From Akebia trifoliata (Eukaryota > Streptophyta > Magnoliopsida > Ranunculales > Lardizabalaceae), in assembly GCA_017979445.1 (NCBI GenBank), contig CM030714.1:40578326-40642325 (forward strand): a DNA stretch of 64,000 nucleotides. Direction: 5' to 3'. The position numbers and the translations under genes are program-made. This document shows positions 48,588-59,637 of the stretch, in pieces. Numbering within the stretch: position 1 is the first letter of the stretch; every line of letters starts with the position of its first letter. The notes under the pieces are model-generated. The model was not told the origin of the DNA, made no database searches, and saw only the letters and a program-made list of their open reading frames with translations.

Positions 48588-51500
48588 ATGCCGTCCATCG
48601 ATCACCAATCGCAACCGTCCATTGCAGCATCAGAACCAGCTGGGCCCAAACAGATATCCAATGAAACTATAAAAAATCAATTCGACGATCTTTTCGAATC
48701 TCTAGAAATTGGCTACGAGATCGAAGGTGACGAGAACACGAACAAGTGTAGGTGGTTGATATCACAGATCATAGGAGGTGATGTGGAATTTGATTCACCA
48801 TTCGGCCTTCGTCGCATCACCTATTCGGATCATACAGCTTCAGGAAGGTTTCTTCGATTCGTCGAGGAGTATCTGCAGACACAGGTGCTCCCATTCTATG
48901 GTATGGTATATGTTCTTAGCTTTTTTTTTTAATGATAAAGTACCAAAACGGTCGTGTCTGCGGCCAAAATTACTTGTCCCACAATCTTTTCAAAATATTT
49001 ACCATGTATCATGTACCCGTTTTGGTATTTAATTTTACGAAAATGGGTGCCTACTATAAGGTTACGTACTTTTTTAGCCTTCTTGTGAACCTTAAATAGA
49101 AGACCATATGTTTTACCAAGTAATGAAAAAGTCATAATTATATTTAGGATTTATTTGGTAGAAAGTAAAGGTATAAAGATAAATTCAGCTAAATCAGTAT
49201 CTTTTTGGTAAATCAGTTTAATGTCCTCATTTTGGTGAAAATAAATAAATATATATCAAAACAGGTGTATATGACCCTTCTGATAAATTTTAAGAAAAGG
49301 TGGCTGAACCAGTAATTTTTGCAAAATACTCTATCCGTTTTGGTAAAAATATTATGATATACATCTCTAAGCATGGTTTTAAATCTCATTTGATACCGAG
49401 ATGACTCACCCAAGTCATCTCGATCTTGTTCAACAATGATACAAATGTACACTGTGTCTCAACCTTCACATAATCTTGCGAGATAAAGGACATGTCTTGA
49501 ACGATGTTTTAAAATTTTTGGCCAATTCAACCAGGAGTTTGTAGATTTTGATTAAAATAATTAATTTTTTTAGAATTATATATTTATTATATAAATAAAA
49601 TATGATTTTATGACTAAATATCTTCTAACTTACCTTGTTTTATTAAAGAATTATAATTACTTTAATTTAAACATATGTAAATCAATCATGATAAACCGAG
49701 TCAAATGATTTGCCTCATCTGAGATGAGTTGACTCATCCGAGACAACTCGGTCTCGTTCGCATCAAACCGAGTTTTGGAACCATGTCTCTGATACATTAA
49801 TATAAAATGACCATTTTTAACCTCTTATCGCAAATCTTGGTTTTTCTCCAAAAACCCTTCATATTCAATTTATAGGAAAAAAATACAAAAAACTGCCAAC
49901 ATCTTCAACCTCAAATCAATGGTGATGGGTTGAAAAAAATTGCTTTAGAGATTAAATTAAAGTCAATAAATAGTTAAAAAAAATACCATTTATTTTACTT
50001 GGGCCCCCCCACGAAGTTAATAGAGGTACCATGAATGCTGATCCTGCACTCCAGCAAGTTGAGTAGCTAATCAACTCCCTGAAACCAAAATGTGATTTTA
50101 CATTTTTACTTACATGGATGCTTAAAAATAGCTCAACTTACAATACTTCTTTTCTTGATAATCTCAGGTAACACACACACAGTGGACAGTTACGTGGGCC
50201 TCCACACAAGTAAATTAGTTCATGAAGCATGCAGTTATATCAAGCGCTGTATGGGAGCTGGACCACACGATGCACTATTATTCTGTGGGTCCGGAGCCAC
50301 CGCAGCTGTCAAACGCTTGCAAGAGGTGATGGGCCTTGCAGTCCCCTCGACCATCCGATCGAACGTTGTGGACTCCCTCGTGGGCTCGGAAAGATGGGTT
50401 GTGTTCACGGGCCCGTACGAGCACCACTCAAACCTACTCTCTTGGCGCCAAAGCCTAGCCGAGGTCGTTGAGATCGGCCTCGATGAGTCCGGACACATAG
50501 ACCTCAGTTCTTTAGCCTATGCGCTCGAGTCACCAGATTATTTTGGACGGCCGAAGCTTGGATCCTTCTCGGCTTGTAGCAATGTCACCGGAATCTATAC
50601 GGATACTCGGGCACTCGCTCGTGTGTTACATGAACATGGAGCATATGCATGCTTTGATTTTGCTTGTAGGTATGTTTCTCAATCATCAAATTCGGGCTGG
50701 GCTAAAAAATCCAACAATCTTGATTTGGGCCCCCATGAAGTTTTTTTTTCAATAATTTGAGGAACTCCTCATGGTTTTGGTAAAGTTCAGTTACATCCCC
50801 GGTTTTCAAACTGATGATATATCTCCTTGGCCTTGACAGTGGTCTTCTGTTACAGATATAAAATTTACCGAAATACCCTTACTTTCTAAATATCCATTTT
50901 TTGTATATTAGATCTTAAAGGCAGTGGTTTTTTATTTTTATTTTTTTAAATACAAAGGGCATTTCAATCATTTTCTTTATTCTCTAATTTTCATCAAAAT
51001 CTATGGGGTACCTTAAAATTACTATATTGTTTATCTAATTTTCTTATATTTTCTATGATCTACCTGTGAAACAGTGGGCCTTATGAAAATATTGACATAA
51101 GATCGGGTGAATCGGATGGATATGATGCAGTGTTCTTGAGCCCTCATAAGTTCATCGGAGGGCCAGGAAGTCCCGGGATTCTAGTGATGAGTGAGGCCCT
51201 ATATCATTTAAAGGGCCAGCCACCTTCCACCAGTGGCGGAGGAACAGTACGCTACGTCAATGGCTACGATGATAAGGTACATTTTCTATTTTAATGAGTT
51301 CAATGACTAATTGGCATCTGCCCCTTGATGTGGATGATTATAAATAATATCGTCCTACGATCAAAATCCTTATATCATGCAATCGAACGGTTTAAATTTG
51401 GTCAATGATCCATCAAGCCCACCAATTTGAGGTATAAGATTCATGATATGTGACGATATCGGTTCTACGAACTAAGGGATCAGGATCAGTTTGCATTCTC

Positions 51501-54152
51501 AAGGATTTGATTCAAAATAGGACCTTATTAGATCAACCATTGCCCTATTTACTATACCTCAAACTGATAAAATGTGAGGGCTTATGTAAATTATGATTTA
51601 TATTTTTTTGAATAATGCTGAAGTGACCTCTAGATACAAGTGAAAAATCTATGGTACTTTTCCATTTTCATGTTAGGGTGTGCGATACGAGGTCCAATCT
51701 TGAGATCACTCCAGCAGTATTCTATATTTTTTTATTTAAATATATGAAGGATAACATTGGAGTGACCTCAATTCACACTTTGCTGATGTGGATGAAACTA
51801 TAAATGCTTTTCATCGAGATACAAGTCAAAAGTATTTATGATTTTATGCACACTTCCACCCCAAAAAAGTGTAAATTGAGGTCAATTTTAAGGTGAATCG
51901 ATATACACTAACTTATTCATGTGACATAATCAATTGTCACCCTAATGTGACAAGTTCAAGAACTTTAGATTGTTCTCTTCGGAGTAAAGAACTACAATTC
52001 CTCATAAAAAGTTATAGCTATGTCTTCCGAGAAGAGCAGATCTAGGGCTCTCAAACATGTCACATCAAGAGTGTCGATTGAGTATGCCACATGGGTAAGT
52101 CAGATTATCACGACTCTTTTAAGTACCTCCAGCGTGACTGGTATACAAAATATATTTACATTGAAAAAGGCTGGATTCACTTAGCCAGACACTGGGTTTA
52201 ACACTGTGCTGACATGGCAGTGGATAGAGAACAGTTGTTTTTTTTTTAAATTTATATTTCAAAGAAAGAAATCTATGGTTATCTGTGCATTACAACGTCA
52301 GCGCAGCATTGAGTGAAGCGTCCAATGGAGTCAGTGTAGCACGACTCAGTTATATTTTTTCCCGAGTTATTTTTTTTTTAAAAACTGACAAGTGTCACTC
52401 TCTGATAGGACACGCTTTATTGCGAGGACTTGGAAGAACGAGAGGACGCAGGCACACCAGGAATAGTGCAGAAGATACGTGCGGCATTAGCGTTTCGTGT
52501 GAAAGACTTCATGGGACACGCGTACATAAGCTCTAAAGAAACATCACTAATAGAACGTGCGATGGCTAGGCTATTAAAGAACCCACACGTGCGTGTGCTT
52601 GGTAACAGTTACGATAAGCGTCAACCGATACTTTCATTCTTGATCTACAGTGATGGAAGTCGTCCTGGGAAGCACTTGCACTGCCGCTTCGTCACGAAGT
52701 TGTTGAACGACTTGTTTGGGATACAAGGGCGTGGTGGTTGCGCATGTGCTGGTCCCTATGGTCATGTTCTACTTGGCATAACTAGGTCACGTGCGATAGC
52801 AATTCGATCTGCCATTGAGAAGGTAATATTCTACTTTTTATATCCACACCTCAATTTTTTTTCGAGAAATTATTAACACACCAACTTTTACTTATAATAA
52901 TAACACACCAATCTACATATAATATAAACATACTAATTTCAAAGGATTGGTGTGTTATAAGTAAAAGTTGATGTGTCAATAAAATTTCTAATTTATAAAA
53001 GGTAAACTTTTTGGGCTATATCTCTTGGGAAGATGTTAGTTTCCAATCGTCAGAAAAACTTCTTTTGGACCAAAAATAGGTTTAACTTTTGGACTCTATC
53101 AAAAGTCAAAATTCAAAAGTGGGCCAAATATCGAAGTCGCCCTCAAACCAACTTTTGAATTTTCTAGCTTTGAAAAAATCCAGATATTACCTTGAGACCA
53201 AAATACCCCTGAGATGTTTCTATGAATTTTTTTTTTATAAGGATCAAAATGGCCCAAAATTTTATGTTAATGATCAAAATATCCACTTAAGCTATTTTTC
53301 ATCAAAAGTCCTACAATTTCGAAAAGCACTTCTAAACCCTAAAAACACTTGTCCCAATTATGTTACTAAGGAGGCATTAGGGAACTGCTTCCTCAGCTTC
53401 CAACCCCCAAAAGCATTATAGGGTATCAAAGCATTGGTTTGTTACTTGGTTTTCTGTTCCTTGCAAAAGGAAGAAATTGAAAATAAGCCAGAAACAGAAC
53501 TTGCCCAAACCAACTTTCCACATTTTAAATTTGTGAGAATTTCAATCGAACTTCAATTTCCTTTTTTATCGTTTTCTTATGAGAAACCTTTTGTTTTTAC
53601 TAATGATTAAATACTCCCAAAATGTTTCGAGGATATAAATTTATAAATAACTAACAAAATGTCCAAATAAAATATTTCTAGATAGCTTTCAAAACTTGTA
53701 TATGTCACAATGGCCATTTTTATAAATGTTAATGTGCCCACAAAAGACCTAAGTTTTCTATTTCTAAAGAATTCTTGTACATGGTATAGGGATACGAGGG
53801 AGTGAAGCCGGGATGGACAAGGGTCAGCTTCAGCTACTACACGACGATGGAAGAAATGGAGTTTGTGGTCGACGCAATTGAGTTCATTGCCACGTATGGT
53901 CACCGATTCCTTCCTCTGTATCGATTTGATTGGAAAACTGGCGATTGGAGCTTCGATACCAATAACTATGAGAACGATATCAAAGGACTATTAGCTAAAG
54001 AGGGAGAAGAATGCGACACCAATAAAATACATTCTTACACAAAATACATGAATTTCGCAGAATGTATTACAACCGCATTGCCAGATTTTCCGAAAAATCT
54101 TTGTAAATTACCGAAGGATATTGATCCTGAGCTCGTGACATTTATGATTTGA
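48588..54152 (+). CDS. Class V aminotransferase, cysteine-desulfurase-like (PLP enzyme)
   Basis: Five exons, all GT/AG and in phase: 48588-48900, 50168-50669, 51075-51276, 52409-52822, 53790-54152; 597 aa. PLP fold type I. The N-terminal YSDHTASGR substrate loop is followed by FCGSGATAAVKRLQ, GPYEHHSN (the aromatic/His that stacks on PLP) and FDFAC with Asp268. The Schiff-base lysine is Lys297 in SPHKFIGGPGSPG. The loop GRGGCACAGPYG (Cys450, Cys452) sits where SufS-type enzymes carry the active-site Cys. A family member removes sulfur from cysteine or selenocysteine or does a related PLP reaction; the actual substrate is unknown. No clear organelle-targeting peptide is seen. About 200 residues longer than bacterial SufS, largely through N- and C-terminal extensions. 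It differs from the NifS/NFS1 and MoCo-sulfurase proteins I know in plants. Introns 1, 3 and 4 are full of MITEs. Confidence 0.9.
49372..49785. mobile_element. hAT-like MITE (GTCTCG-rich family) in aminotransferase intron 1
   Basis: Ends CATGGTTTTAAATCTC and, in reverse complement, CATGGTTCCAAAACTC. TCTCTAAG (49364-49371) and TCTCTGAT (49786-49793) form an eroded 8-bp duplication. At 414 bp it is about twice the size of the copies at 7041 and 27318, with AT-rich extra sequence in the centre. Confidence 0.68.
51610..51716. mobile_element. Foldback MITE (AGTGACCTC type) in aminotransferase intron 3
   Basis: Left end GCTGAAGTGACCTCTAG, right end in reverse complement GCTGGAGTGATCTCAAG. About 107 bp with an internal CTATGGTAC word. 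Inverted-end match is imperfect. Confidence 0.5.
51755..51885. mobile_element. Foldback MITE X, copy 1, in aminotransferase intron 3
   Basis: Left arm ATTGGAGTGACCTCAATTCA followed by CACTTT, right arm in reverse complement TTGACCTCAATTTACACTTT, with an inner TCATCGAGATACAAGTC core. The second copy at 57771-57914 shares arms and core. Confidence 0.7.
51895..52116. mobile_element. Mutator-like MITE Y, copy Y1, in aminotransferase intron 3
   Basis: The right end in reverse complement is GAGTCGTGATAATCTGACTT; the left end is mutated (GAATCGATATACACTAACTT). TTTTAAGGT (51886-51894) and TTTTAAGTA (52117-52125) form a 9-bp duplication with two mismatches. It lies directly beside MITE X at 51755-51885. 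Confidence 0.72.
52180..52350. mobile_element. Possible degraded foldback element in aminotransferase intron 3
   Basis: GTTTAACACTGTGCTGACATGG near the left and AACGTCAGCGCAGCATTGAGTG near the right form partly complementary arms. Borders and family are unclear. Confidence 0.35.
52872..52992. mobile_element. Small W-family MITE in aminotransferase intron 4
   Basis: Arms GAGAAATTATTAACACACCA with ACTTTTACTTATAA against TTATAAGTAAAAGTTGATGTG with TCAATAAAATTTCT. An inner pair ACACACCAATC/GGATTGGTGTGT is also present. Well-preserved hairpin of about 120 bp. Confidence 0.7.
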
Positions 54153-54835
54153 TATTATGTGAAAGGGTTTAGGGTTTATTTGTTTTTGCATGGAGAGGGG
54201 GCACCCATATTTCTGTAATTCTTTTTTTTCTTTATATATTAAAATCAATTTCATATTACTGTTCATTCTTGTTTTATATAACATGAGTAAGGATGAAAAT
54301 AATAAAGAAAGATAAAATTATAAAGAAATGCGTTTGTATAAAATATAGAAGTAATCCTAATAAATGATGGAACGAAAGAAAAAGAGTCTGATTAGCCATA
54401 GTTAATAAGAATCTCACCCTCAGTAAGGTCCTTGGGCTCACTTTATGGCATCCAAAAACATGAACTGATGCTTTAGGGTTGTAGAGGACAAATTTATGAG
54501 AATTTTGAAAAAAAAAATTCCGATGAAAGTTATTTTTCAACGTTGAATTTCAATTTTAAGTTTGGGAGTTATGTAGAAATTCGGTAGCCATTCATTTTCA
54601 AAACCTTGGATCAAGCTCAAAAGAAATTGTTTTTTTAAATATATATATATATATATCGGATATGAGTTTTTTGAAGAAACTACGAGGTTTGTAGTTTTGG
54701 ATTGCTAATGTGGTAAATCATTTGAGCAAAACAGCCATTAGCAAGGCTTATAATCTTACTAAGTTGAAAATGTTTCTCAACGAAAAACAAATTGAAATAC
54801 TTTGCTCATGTATAAGAATTAAGAAATATTAACCT
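54153..54835. other. 3' flank of the aminotransferase gene
   Basis: No canonical AATAAA close to the stop; TTTATATATTAAAATC near 54232 is a weak candidate 3'-end signal. A TA repeat lies at 54639-54656. No gene. Confidence 0.4.
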
Positions 54836-54996
54836 TGAGGGGTTGGCTCAATGGCAATTTCGGACCGAAAAGCGATTAATACCTCCAGGTTGTGTGTTCG
54901 ATACCCAAGATGAGCATTAATTCCTCAGGGGCCATTGGCGAGGGCCCACCCTCACTTACCTGGTGCGTGCATAGTAACAAAAACCGGTGATTTTTT
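54836..54996 (+). mobile_element. tRNA-derived SINE
   Basis: GGGGTTGGCTCAATGGCAAT (A-box type) and GGTTGTGTGTTCGATACCC (B-box type) are followed by a body with GGGCCATTGGCGAGGGCCC and CTGGTGCGTGCATAGT. No clear A-tail or target duplication. Its 3' half resembles the truncated copy near 16100. Confidence 0.6.
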
Positions 54997-57770
54997 GAAA
55001 AGGTCACATTTAAATGTGACTTGCATCCCTAACGATTAAAACGGTTTTTTTTTTTTTTTTTAAACGTGAGTTTTTTCTAAGTGAAAAAAAAAAAAAAAAT
55101 CATCGACTTTTTCCGATTTTTTTTTTCATAGGGACAAAATTTTAAACATTTTCTCTTTTTCTTTTTTTAATGTGGGATTTGATGCATAACAGAATTTGAT
55201 AATTTATAAACATAAAAATATGGGATTTGATAATAATAACTTGATTTTATGAATTTTCATTAGATATATATTTTTTCATAACTTTTAATGTCTTTTTTTT
55301 TTTTTTCATTTTTTTTCCCCACCTTTTCTCATTTTTTTCTTTTGTTTTTAACGTTTTTTTTTCAAAGTTTTCCCTTATTGATTTAAATCTGTACTCCGAC
55401 TTTGTGACCATGGATGCATGTGAGGTGCGGGCGTTGCACGTGCACTGGGACTAGTTTATGGACAAGACCACAGTTTATGGACTGGGCAAAGCCCATATAC
55501 GGGCCTGGTCCACTGTCTACAGGGACACCCTGTTATCAAGAAAAAATAAAATAATAATTAAGAAAAGACACTTAACAATTACAATTAAAAGGAGCGTGTA
55601 AGTTGACAGTTTTAAAATTATTATTTTATTTAGATGTTTTAAATAGTTTTTTGATCAATATCATTAAACTTTCTTTATGGTCCATGACTTTGTGGGCCTG
55701 ATTGTTCCTGTATTATTCAAACATTTTCATTAAGAATCGATTACCAACTTTTTATGAGATATAAGGTTTTACAAAAATGGTCAATTATTTTTGTAGAAAT
55801 TATTGAATCAATCATATTTTCTTCTTGTTTCGTCCAGGAACGAGTCGCTTGATATATTCGAATCGTCTTGTTCAACAATGAAAGCCCTCCACCTTATTTG
55901 AGAAACACATTAGGTTTGAGACGACTTGTAGATCCGTATCGTTGGTGGACAATACTGAGATGGATAAGATAAGTCGTTTTGGTCTTGGATGAGATTTAAA
56001 ACCATAGATTTAATTCAAAGTGGACAACAACGACCTACATCAAATAACTGTATTCATTTAAGAAAAAAAGAATTACAAAATCGCTACTAGACTGACATGG
56101 CAAGGGCACAGAACCATTGATCGCTTTCCTTGTGTATCCCAAAGAAAAAGATCCATGGTTCTGACCTTGCCATGTGGCCATGTACACATCGAGTGAAAAT
56201 TTTCAATAATTCCCGAAATATACATATCTATTTTAATACTTTCCCCCAATCACACTGAATTTGGTGTACAGCTCTAACTCCATGAGTTAGATTGCAAACA
56301 ACTCCCCAAAGTACACGATCTATCATCGAACAGTCTTTTAGTGATCTAGACATGATGGATAAGGCTAATGCAATAACAGTTATTTAGATTCGGTCCTGTG
56401 GAATTTACAAATAAACCATCTTGAATTCATCGAAACAAATAAATATCCCTCTTAATGCAAATCAAATCAAGTATTAAAACAAGTCTGACTTTAAAGCGGG
56501 CAGACTGCTTCAAAATTTTGAAGGAACCCTCTTCGTTTACAAGACACGTGACATCTTGAGTTTATTTCAAAATCCTACATTTGTATCAAAATTTACAAAT
56601 GCCACGTGTGATCCAATGGAGAGGGTTCCTTCAAAATTTTGAAGTGGACTTATCCGTTTCAAAGTTTTTTCTCATCAAACAAACACTTGGTATAACTTTT
56701 CTTACCCACTTAAGACCAATAAAGATTAGGTTTCATATATTTCAACGACTAAACAAGACAAATTAATCTAATTTTAATATTCTCTCATTTGTCAACAAAT
56801 ATGAGGCTTTCATCTTCAATGTCATTTTCACAGACTTATATAACAAAATTGGTTAGGGTTGGCCTTCTAATTCACCTATTAAAATAATCGTAAATATAAA
56901 TAAAGTAAATAAATAAATAAATATTGAAATGGGTTTTTCTAGGTTGACAATCCAAACTTCTTCACTATAGTGGCAGGGTCTTCATCAAGGGCGGTGCATT
57001 AACCACCTCAGCAGCTCCTTATGTGGCAAGCTTAACTTCCAATGATGTACCGCCATGTGGCAAAAAGTGTATTTGCTTCTTTTGCCATAAAAAATAAATA
57101 AGTTTCAATGCATAGTAGGGTATAGGCATGACATGCGCGAAGGCATTATCCATACGACCCGTTCAAAGAGTTGGTTGTCAATATGTTCTCCAAATAAACT
57201 ATAATTTTAGAACTCGACTTGAACATACACTGAGTCGAGTCAAATTAATAACTCTTGAGTTGATTCTTATTAGTAAAACTATATAAAATTTATAACAATC
57301 ATAATAAATTGACTAGAAAAAGACACTCAAATACACTCAACTGACGTGGAATGTGCATGATTCCATATATATATATATATATATATATTTTGAATTAGTT
57401 TAGTATTATTCAATTTATAAATTTTATAATCTATAAAATATAAAAAAAATATTTTTAAATAGTTTAAAACAAATAAAAACATTTATTTTTTGTTCTCCAC
57501 AAAAATATTATATGTAGCCCAATTTTCCCTTCAAATTTATGAACTAGTTCAATGGTTCAATGGAAGATTTGAACTTTTAAAGAGTATAATTTTCCAATTC
57601 AAACACTAGACTCATTTGAAATTTACATCGTTTCACATGTTACTGATGTGGAGGTGCCCACAGAACCATTACTGCAACATTTTTCACTTTTTAAAGTGCA
57701 ATCAAACCAATGGAGCGGAGGACGGATTTTCTAAGTGATGGAGTGATCGGTACTAAGTAGTTTTCACTAA
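54997..57770. other. Gene-free AT-rich stretch with degraded repeats
   Basis: Long T and A runs lie at 55040-55380. A degraded GTCTCG-type repeat lies at about 55840-56010, and a hairpin at 56090-56180 (ACTGACATGGCAAGG / CCTTGCCATGTGGCC arms). A paired motif CTTCAAAATTTTGAAG-like occurs at 56508-56525 and 56628-56644, flanking a small possible foldback. A TA repeat lies at 57365-57388. No gene is supported. Confidence 0.45.
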
Positions 57771-57914
57771 TTGGGAGTGACCTCAATTCACACTTTGTTA
57801 ATGTGGAGGTGCACACAAAACCATAGATATTTGTCATGACTCATATCTCGATGAAAAAAATCTATGATTTGTACACACCTCCACGTCAGCAAAATGTGAA
57901 TTGAGGTCATTCCT
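57771..57914. mobile_element. Foldback MITE X, copy 2
   Basis: Left arm TTGGGAGTGACCTCAATTCA with CACTTTGTTAATGTGGAGG; right arm in reverse complement AGGAATGACCTCAATTCACA with TTTTGCTGACGTGGAGG. The core pair is CATAGATATTT / AAATCTATG and ATATCTCGATGAAA. Confidence 0.75.
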
Positions 57915-57926
57915 GCATTATTCAAA

Positions 57927-58134
57927 GAGTCGTGATAATCTGACTACCCCACATGACACATTCAATCGACTCTCCTGATGTGACAAGTTCAGGAACCGTG
58001 GATATGTACATCTTGAGATACACAATTTTCTCGAGATACACATTTTTATGTGGAAGCACAATTCTGTATCCTGAGACATACAGATCCAGAGTCGATTGAG
58101 TGCACCACGTGGGGTAGTCAAATTATCACGGTTC
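57927..58134. mobile_element. Mutator-like MITE Y, copy Y2, perfect 9-bp target duplication
   Basis: 208 bp with ends GAGTCGTGATAATCTGACTA and, in reverse complement, GAACCGTGATAATTTGACTA. The 9-bp sequence TTATTCAAA flanks it at 57918-57926 and 58135-58143. This copy best defines the Y family. The 97-codon minus-strand frame across it is fortuitous. Confidence 0.85.
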
Positions 58135-58531
58135 TTATTCAAATTCATAGTATTTTTGTTCTCCAAAAAAAATATTAGACACCAAAATTTTTGCATCTTT
58201 TGACTTGGCAAGTTGGTTTCTCCGAGTTTCGGGACAAGTCACCATTCAATCCAATTGAATTGAGTTGAGTTACCAAGTTTTGAGTCGACTCGACTCAACT
58301 GAGTTCTAAAATAAACATGCAAATAAGGACCTTACTTACCAACAGAAACGTGACAAAGAAAAGAATCAAATATTAATCTAAAGTCACTCATGGTTATCAG
58401 CTCCAAATAACAACTCTTCCTCTACCATCTCTTCTTCTACATATACACCCCACCCCCCTCTGAGAGCTAGTTTGTGTAGGAAACTTAGAAGGAAAAAAAA
58501 ATTAAAAATCAGAATCCAATACTCCAAAGAA

Positions 58532-58840
58532 ATGAGGAGTGGCCCATCACCCTTGATTCCATGTCTCATGGTTGGGATTTTAGGATTGGTGATCTGCGGT
58601 CCGATCCTGCTTGAAAATGTGCCTATTCTGTTTCAAATACAAGAAATCTTGTTCTCTCTTTTCGTTGTCGTTCCACTCTTATTATTACTGGTAATTCATC
58701 TTATGAGTAGATTCTTCCCCTCAGTTCATATGTTCTCTGGAACTCAACAACAAAGTGGGTCGGGCTATGATGCAGATGGGTTTGGTTTTGGATCTTTACT
58801 ACTAATTTTGCTCTTTCTTGTTCTCTATAACTTCATGTAA
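58532..58840 (+). CDS. Small multi-pass membrane protein, function unknown
   Basis: A single-exon frame of 102 aa from the ATG at 58532. I chose this ATG because the frame upstream is a Lys/Arg stretch without an ATG. Residues 1-9 (MRSGPSPLI) are followed by hydrophobic segments at about 8-28 (LIPCLMVGILGLVICGP), 36-57 (EILFSLFVVVPLLLLLVIHL) and 87-101 (FGSLLLILLFLVLYNFM). A Gly/Ser/Gln-rich loop with an Asp pair (residues about 69-86) separates the last two. The organisation, with an early MRSGPSP and a GFGFGSLL segment before a C-terminal membrane helix, suggests a real conserved plant gene rather than noise, but I do not recognise a named family and assign no function. Confidence 0.6.
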   Translation: MRSGPSPLIPCLMVGILGLVICGPILLENVPILFQIQEILFSLFVVVPLLLLLVIHLMSRFFPSVHMFSGTQQQSGSGYDADGFGFGSLLLILLFLVLYNFM

Positions 58841-59256
58841 GCTCTATATTAGTTTGGTATCACAGGAATCATGTATACAGCCCCCTATTATTGTATAATT
58901 TAATATTTTGTTCTCTCTTAAGGTAAATGAGTTTGAGTTAATTTTAGTTTCGAAAATTGCGATTAATTAGTTTTATAAATTATTAGTATCAAACAACTGC
59001 AAAAAATAACGAATTGTTTCTCTTTTTGATCAATTTATAAGAAATAAGGAATTTGAAGTACTATTATGCTTTTTAGACCAAAAAAAAATACAGATACGTA
59101 TTTTGCTAGAATTACTGAACCAGCCATGTATTTAAAATATTTACACAAAAGGTCATATACCCGATTAACAAAAATGGTTATCTGAAGAATGGATTTACCT
59201 TTATGCCCTTAAGTTGATGTAGGATCACAAGAAGGACAAGTTTATATATAAATATA
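58841..59256. other. Flank between the small membrane gene and the hairpin MITE
   Basis: AT-rich, probably including a 3' UTR for the upstream gene. No canonical poly(A) signal or second gene is seen. Confidence 0.4.
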
Positions 59257-59637
59257 CGGAGTGGTTCAGCGGCCCCAAAGTTTGCCAAACATTGTGCCAA
59301 ACATTTTTCAAAACATGGGTTAGAAGTTTTGGAATAGGCTGATTTTTTGTGAGGATGATCTTTATGATGAGGAGATCATCCTCCTCACCAAAAATCAGCC
59401 TATTCTTAAACTTCTAACTCCATCAAAAGTGATTTATAAAAATTGGACGGTCCACGATTCTTCAATTTGTAAACTAGGGTTAGAAATTTCAAAATGAGCT
59501 GATTTTTAGAGAGGATGATCTCTTCACCGTAGAGATCATCCTCACAAAAAATCAGCTCATTCCAAAGCTTCTAACCCATATTTTGAAAAATGTTTGGCAC
59601 AATGTTTGACAAACTTTAGGGCCGCTGAACCGCTCCC
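59257..59637. mobile_element. Hairpin MITE copy E, distinct ends
   Basis: Left end CGGAGTGGTTCAGCGGCCCC, right end in reverse complement GGGAGCGGTTCAGCGGCCC, both followed by AAAGTTTG and CAAACATTGTGCCAAACATT. The two internal palindromes (about 59316-59420 and 59470-59577) are those of copies A-D. The flanks are AT-rich rather than a pure TA tract: AAATATA occurs at 59250-59256 (minus the last base) and after 59637, a possible 7-bp duplication. Confidence 0.75.

Noticed and set aside
50229..50755. Several 78-87 codon frames on both strands
   Set aside because: They are shadow frames of exon 2 of the class V aminotransferase gene, which reads through in one frame with all PLP motifs.
57918..58211. 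97-codon minus-strand open frame and a similar 97-codon plus-strand frame at 19304-19597
   Set aside because: Both lie across MITE family Y copies and arise from shared repeat sequence; no domain and no splice context.
58384..58569. 61-codon minus-strand frame overlapping the small membrane protein gene
   Set aside because: Antisense shadow with no features; the plus-strand frame has clear membrane segments and an ATG.
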